Source: RPRI01 sp051233685 (GTDB lineage Bacteria; Desulfobacterota; Desulfobacteria; Desulfobacterales; RPRI01). Taken from it: DNA of 64,000 bases. Positions 60,378 through 64,000 of the stretch are shown here, piece by piece. Every line of letters starts with the position of its first letter. Positions within the stretch are counted from its first letter, which is position 1. The translations under genes and the position numbers were made by a program. Location: assembly GCF_051233685.1 (NCBI RefSeq), contig NZ_JBAMMY010000155.1, positions 42,158-106,157 of the forward strand, read 5' to 3'. A model generated the notes under the pieces. That model had not been told where the DNA came from, searched no databases, and worked only from the letters and a program-made list of their open reading frames with translations.

Positions 60378-61550
60378 CTATCTTTTTACAACCAGGGCAA
60401 CAGCTTCTCCTCCGCCAAGGCACAGGGAAGCAAGTCCGGTTTTCTTATCCTGTTTAATCATTTCATGTAAAAGTGTAACAAGAACACGGCAACCGCTGCC
60501 TCCTATCGGGTGTCCGAGAGCCACACCTCCACCATTTACATTTACTTTTGCCGGATCCAGTTTGAGTTCGCGAAGAACCGCTACTGTTGATCCGCTGAAA
60601 GCCTCGTTTATTTCATAAAGGTCTACATCTTCCTTTGAAATTCCTTCTTTCGCAAGACATTTGGGAATAGCCCATATGGGAGCAACAAGAACATACTTCA
60701 TGTCTATTCCATACGATGCCTGCGCTCCGATTGTAGCCATAATTTTACATCCGAGTTTTTCAGCCTTGTCTCTTGACATCACCACAACAGCAGCGGCCCC
60801 ATCGCTTATTATCGAAGCATTCCCGGCAGTGCCGAGTCCGTCTTTCTTAAAAGCCGGTTTCATTTTTGAAAGGATTTCATAACTGGTTTCCTGTGGGCAC
60901 TCATCCGTATCGAAAATTTTGACCCCTTTTCTTGTTTTAACTTCAACAGGAACAATTTCATCCTTAAAACGCCCTGAAGAAATTGAATTCAATGCCCGCC
61001 TGTATGATTCATCCGCATAATGATCCTGGTCTTCACGGCTTATATTGTATTTTTCAGAGCATAGTTCATTAGACATTCCCATATGAAAATCATTTACTAT
61101 ATCCCAAAGGCCGTCGTTTATCATGTGATCTTTCAGTTTTCCCTCACCCATTCGATATCCGAAGCGGGCTTTATCAAGATAATACGGAGCCATGCTCATG
61201 CTTTCCATCCCTCCGGCGACAACAACTTCGGCATCTCCGGTTTGAATGGCCTGGGCTGCAAGCATGACTGTTTTTAAGGCTGAACCGCAAACTTTGTTGA
61301 TAGTGATGCATTCTGTTTCCCAGGGCATACCGGCCAATACGGCAGCCTGTTTGGCCGGATTCTGGCCATAACCGCAGGGCAACACCAAGCCCATCATAAC
61401 TTCATTAACTTCTTTTTTGTCTATACCTGCCCTTTTAACGGCTTCTTCAATAACCACAGCTCCGAGCTTTGTAGCTCCGATACTTCCTAAAGACCCGTTA
61501 AAACTGCCAAGAGGCGTCCTGACAGCACTAACAATAACAGCTTCTTTCAT
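60378..61550 (-). CDS. acetyl-CoA acetyltransferase (thiolase)
   Basis: Thiolase condenses or splits acetoacetyl-CoA. The start at 61550 (MKEAVIVSAVRTPLGSFNG) is supported by GGAG seven bases upstream; the frame extends to 61598 but without family character. The active cysteine lies in VCGSALKTVMLAAQA, the histidine in GGGVALGHPIGGSG, and the second cysteine in ASLCLGGGEAVAL. 390 residues, as expected for the biosynthetic/degradative AtoB type. It is the first gene of the thl-hbd-regulator-acd run and lies 10 bases downstream of a YeeE-type gene. Confidence 0.94.
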   Translation of the reverse strand: MKEAVIVSAVRTPLGSFNGSLGSIGATKLGAVVIEEAVKRAGIDKKEVNEVMMGLVLPCGYGQNPAKQAAVLAGMPWETECITINKVCGSALKTVMLAAQAIQTGDAEVVVAGGMESMSMAPYYLDKARFGYRMGEGKLKDHMINDGLWDIVNDFHMGMSNELCSEKYNISREDQDHYADESYRRALNSISSGRFKDEIVPVEVKTRKGVKIFDTDECPQETSYEILSKMKPAFKKDGLGTAGNASIISDGAAAVVVMSRDKAEKLGCKIMATIGAQASYGIDMKYVLVAPIWAIPKCLAKEGISKEDVDLYEINEAFSGSTVAVLRELKLDPAKVNVNGGGVALGHPIGGSGCRVLVTLLHEMIKQDKKTGLASLCLGGGEAVALVVKR

Positions 61551-61560
61551 ATTTTCTCCT

Positions 61561-62091
61561 TCATATTTTTTTCTTCTCAAACAAAATAAACATGCCAATT
61601 GCCACTACCCAGAATACAAGGGCAATTATCCACTGTGATGCACCAAGAGTTTCCGGAAGACCGATCTTGCCGAAATCTTTCCATGCAAGTACTGTTGATT
61701 TAAAAAACGGGTAAAGTTCCGCATACACCGCAGCTCCTGCAATCATACCGATAACAGCAAAAATAGCGTGCCAGCGCCCTTCTCCTATAGCTCCGATTGA
61801 TGTTCCGGGACAAAAACCCATTACAGCCCATCCGGCTCCGAATAAAGCCCCTCCGATTACTACTGCACCAGCATTCATAGGCTTATGGCTTAAAGTTATA
61901 ATCCCAGCGTTTGAGAGCAGCAGTATGCCAACCATCCCCACCAATATAGCAGACAGCATGAATTTTAATATTGTCATATCCTTTAATAACATAGCACCCA
62001 CCTGTTTATCAAAGCGAAGAACACGACCTTTTTGCAGCAAAAAACCAAATGCTACTCCGGTAATAAGCCCCAACCATTGCCCTGTATTCAT
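61561..62091 (-). CDS. YeeE/YedE-family transporter half (second gene)
   Basis: An inner-membrane protein of 176 residues with about five hydrophobic helices. The YeeE signature MGFCPGTSIGAIGEGRW contains the conserved cysteine thought to help carry thiosulfate-like or persulfide sulfur. It overlaps the first half-gene by four bases; together they form a two-gene transporter of the type used for sulfur compounds such as thiosulfate (TsuA-like). Being in an anaerobic sulfur-using lineage is consistent. The exact substrate is inferred. Confidence 0.88.
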   Translation of the reverse strand: MNTGQWLGLITGVAFGFLLQKGRVLRFDKQVGAMLLKDMTILKFMLSAILVGMVGILLLSNAGIITLSHKPMNAGAVVIGGALFGAGWAVMGFCPGTSIGAIGEGRWHAIFAVIGMIAGAAVYAELYPFFKSTVLAWKDFGKIGLPETLGASQWIIALVFWVVAIGMFILFEKKKI

Positions 62092-62627
62092 TTTGTCCTC
62101 CTTGAGTAAAATATGCCGGCTACTAAAACCCCTACGCCAAAGAACATCGCCAACGCCACAAGCGAACTGACAGATAACTGCATCATTCCGCTAAGGCCAT
62201 GCCCGCTCGGACATCCATCGGCCATTCGTGCGCCAACCATGGCAACAATACCGCCTAAAAATGCCCCTACTGCTCGTTTTCCTGTTGACGGGCCGAAATG
62301 CTCTTTCCATATTGGAGGAACGCTCTCTATTTTAAAGCTTTTGTCCATAATGGAAGAGATGAAGGCGCCTAAAAAAATACCAATCACAAGCATAAACTGC
62401 CAGTCAATCTTAACTTTTGTTTCTGCAAAATAATCGTTTAAAGCAACATGATCCGGTAAAATTGTATTTTCGATAAGACCCGCAGCCCTCACAAACGTAG
62501 TCGATGCCCCTAAATAGTTAGTCTTTCCAAGCAATTTTGTCGTTGCAAATACTGAAACAATCGCCAATATGCCCAAAAGAGCTCCGGCTAAATACGGGCT
62601 CCATCCGCCATCTCCTGCTTTCTTCAT
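62088..62627 (-). CDS. YeeE/YedE-family transporter half (first gene)
   Basis: A 179-residue membrane protein starting at 62627 with GAAAGGAG before it; the frame extends 18 bases further but the internal ATG is better placed. It has helices at about residues 15-35 and 82-100, and the signature GARMADGCPSGHGLSGMMQL contains the transport-linked cysteine. Its end overlaps the second YeeE gene by four bases. As a pair they should form a sulfur-compound uptake system. No rhodanese or TusA-type partner is adjacent in the window. Confidence 0.88.
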   Translation of the reverse strand: MKKAGDGGWSPYLAGALLGILAIVSVFATTKLLGKTNYLGASTTFVRAAGLIENTILPDHVALNDYFAETKVKIDWQFMLVIGIFLGAFISSIMDKSFKIESVPPIWKEHFGPSTGKRAVGAFLGGIVAMVGARMADGCPSGHGLSGMMQLSVSSLVALAMFFGVGVLVAGIFYSRRTK

Positions 62628-62726
62628 AGGTATCTCCTTTCTCATTCAGGTTGCATAAAAACCTTATAGCTCTGATAAACTTAAATATACATAGACTTGA
62701 GTTTGTCTTTCTTGTCCTGATTTGGC

Positions 62727-63398
62727 TTAACTGCGACAAGAACTGCATGTGCAACTGTTTCCTCTGGACTTTTCCATGGCTTCTCTGCCTTCCTTAAACG
62801 AATAATATGCGAGTCCGATAGCTCCGATGGAATCAAAATATCCGATTTTAAATATTTCAAACAAAAGGCTTGATATAAGCAGTATTAATGAAAGATACAG
62901 ACATGTCTTTGTACAATTGGCATCAGCAACAATGGCATCTGAATTAAGTTTTCTGCCGACATCCATTTTTGCTTTCATCAAAAATAACATTGATATAATA
63001 GATACAACCGAGACAATAATTCCCCATAAAGTTGATATCGGCTTGTTGCCGATATAAATGTTATAACAGGATGTAATTATCAGACCAAATGCCAGTATAT
63101 AAAATGAAACGCCTGTAATAATTAAGGCATTTTTCTCAAAAGCATCTTTTGTGCCGCCATTATTTTTAATCCTGACTATCATATGAAGTATGCCAAATCC
63201 TGATACTACCTCGACAAATGAATCAAGCCCGAATCCGAATAAAGATACAGTTTCATCCGTAATGCCGAATGATACGGAAATCAAACCCTCTATGATATTA
63301 TAGCAGATTGTAATTACCGCCAGTAATAATGCACGATTCCACAATTTATTGTTGCTTACAATGCCGGTCTCAGCTGCAGAAGGTATAATTATTTTCAA
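62727..63398 (-). CDS. cation diffusion facilitator-like membrane protein
   Basis: A 223-residue inner-membrane protein with about six helices resembling the CDF family. It shows the helix 2 region FGFGLDSFVEVVSGFGILHM, where common CDF proteins carry the zinc-site H/D residues, and the later DAIVADANCTKTCLYLSL segment. It ends with a Cys-rich tail SCTCSSC that might bind a soft metal. The usual large cytoplasmic domain is absent. The frame starts with TTG overlapping the stop of the upstream DUF3795-like gene (TTGA), indicating translational coupling. Substrate unknown. Confidence 0.72.
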   Translation of the reverse strand: MKIIIPSAAETGIVSNNKLWNRALLLAVITICYNIIEGLISVSFGITDETVSLFGFGLDSFVEVVSGFGILHMIVRIKNNGGTKDAFEKNALIITGVSFYILAFGLIITSCYNIYIGNKPISTLWGIIVSVVSIISMLFLMKAKMDVGRKLNSDAIVADANCTKTCLYLSLILLISSLLFEIFKIGYFDSIGAIGLAYYSFKEGREAMEKSRGNSCTCSSCRS

Positions 63399-63562
63399 TT
63401 TTGTCCGATTCCTTTGACGTCTTCAGGCTTAAAATCCATTCCAAACTTTTTAGAAAAATATTCAGCCGTATTTTTCCTGGCGGCATCATCATCATTTTCC
63501 GTAGCTAAAAACACTGGACAGTCTGAACAGACAAGACCGCAACAGGCTATAATTTGTGACAT
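63395..63562 (-). CDS. short DUF3795-like cysteine-rich protein
   Basis: A 55-residue frame starting at ATG 63562 with AGGAG nine bases upstream. It reads SQIIACCGLVCSDCPVFLAT, then ENDDDAARKNTAEYFSKKFG and MDFKPEDVKGIGQN. The paired cysteines CGLVCSDCP and the NDDDAARK region match DUF3795 proteins, which usually continue with a second cysteine set (CDGC) after the EDI region; here the protein ends before it. It overlaps the next gene at TTGA. It may be a truncated or minimal metal-binding protein paired with the transporter. Function unknown. Confidence 0.6.
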   Translation of the reverse strand: MSQIIACCGLVCSDCPVFLATENDDDAARKNTAEYFSKKFGMDFKPEDVKGIGQN

Positions 63563-63823
63563 ATTTATTTACTCCTATAATTCTTAGTATATCGCTTGAA
63601 ATAAATATACTTGGGAACCGGGATATTATTGTGAAACTTTGATATAGAAAAACAGATTGTCATTAAACGTCCTGACAATGGTAAAACCCCGACCTGCAAA
63701 TTAATATACTTAATAAGCCCTTGTGTAAACTCAATAAATTATTTTAGATAATTTTTTATATTTTGTAAAGAAATTAATTTGTTATATCATAAAATAATAC
63801 GTGGCAACTCAAAGATTCACACT

Positions 63824-63850
63824 TATAGCAATTGTCATAAATCTGTTCCG
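63824..63850. repeat. terminal arm of the dispersed inverted-repeat element
   Basis: Twenty-seven bases identical to the inverted right arm at 6409-6435, starting TATAGCAATTGTCATAAATC and ending TGTTCCG. The following 30 bases (TTTGGATGAGGGTGCGTCCG) only loosely resemble the core. It is the beginning of another, divergent copy. The remaining stretch 63563-64000 contains no gene. Confidence 0.65.
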
Positions 63851-64000
63851 TTTGGATGAGGGTGCGTCCGGTTGTTGAGAAAATATCGCAAAAACTTGAT
63901 TCGCAATCGGATGCCAATGATTTGAATGGTAGTAATTTAATAAACTGCCATCAGCTATCCGGCTGACTTTAAAAAAACTATGACTTTCCGTTCAGACACT

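Noticed and set aside
1..64000. CRISPR arrays, tRNA and rRNA genes.
   Set aside because: No regularly spaced identical repeats and no GGTTCRANNCC-type tRNA arm or rRNA stretch were noticed on either strand; a tRNAscan or CRISPR search was not possible.

Overview
The window looks like chromosomal DNA from a strictly anaerobic, probably sulfate-reducing Desulfobacterota (Desulfobacterales-type) bacterium. This is inferred from gene content and not proven: a MetF/MetV/MvhD methylene-tetrahydrofolate reductase set, a corrinoid-activation (RACE) ATPase, an archaeal-type glutamate synthase with ferredoxin domains, a URO-D-family methyltransferase, a PEP-CTERM protein, YeeE/YedE transporters and several acyl-CoA enzymes. 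The DNA is AT-rich and carries many short dispersed repeats.

Layout. 1-6.4 kb: a truncated glycosyltransferase, a corrinoid-activation protein, QueF, DusB and a B12-binding radical SAM protein. 6.4-9.1 kb: an outer-membrane porin, a hydantoinase-B remnant and a flavin reductase. 9.2-21.9 kb: a decaying defence island with an AlbA_2/ATPase protein, scraps of RhuM and winged-helix genes, a tight type I restriction operon (hsdM-hsdS-hsdR plus a YgjP-like zinc peptidase), a Fic AMPylase and a SEC-C remnant. 21.9-29.8 kb: one minus-strand operon, mvhD-metV-metF-two FMN/ferredoxin glutamate-synthase domains-glutamate amidotransferase/GXGXG subunit, preceded by a leader with an intrinsic terminator. 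30.3-37 kb: URO-D-type methyltransferase, a PEP-CTERM protein with three upstream activator-like sites and a sigma-54 promoter, 3-hydroxyacyl-CoA dehydrogenase, UDP-glucuronate epimerase, a STAS protein and cardiolipin synthase.

37-39.5 kb is a scrapyard: the end of a TonB receptor, a frameshifted ISL3 transposase, the end of a nucleotidyltransferase and the first 50-odd codons of sbcD. 39.6-44.2 kb: a propionate-CoA ligase gene broken by an apparent GC duplication, an HD-domain protein, a DMT permease and a truncated CheR. 44.3-46.9 kb: an NRAMP-related transporter with a separate PRC/MgtE-N/CBS protein. 47.6-53.8 kb: the standard ffh-rpsP-khpA-rimM-trmD-RNA methyltransferase-rplS-rnhB-yraN-rsmI housekeeping block. 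54.3-61.6 kb: lysC, tsaE, nnr and a beta-oxidation-type set (thiolase, hydroxyacyl-CoA dehydrogenase, XRE-cupin regulator, acyl-CoA dehydrogenase). 61.6-63.6 kb: two YeeE/YedE half-transporters, a CDF-like membrane protein and a short DUF3795-like protein.

The items most deserving follow-up are the split NRAMP/MgtE-sensor pair, the mvhD-metVF-glutamate synthase operon with its candidate attenuator leader, the near-duplicate promoters of the hsd operon and fic, and the dispersed inverted-repeat elements.
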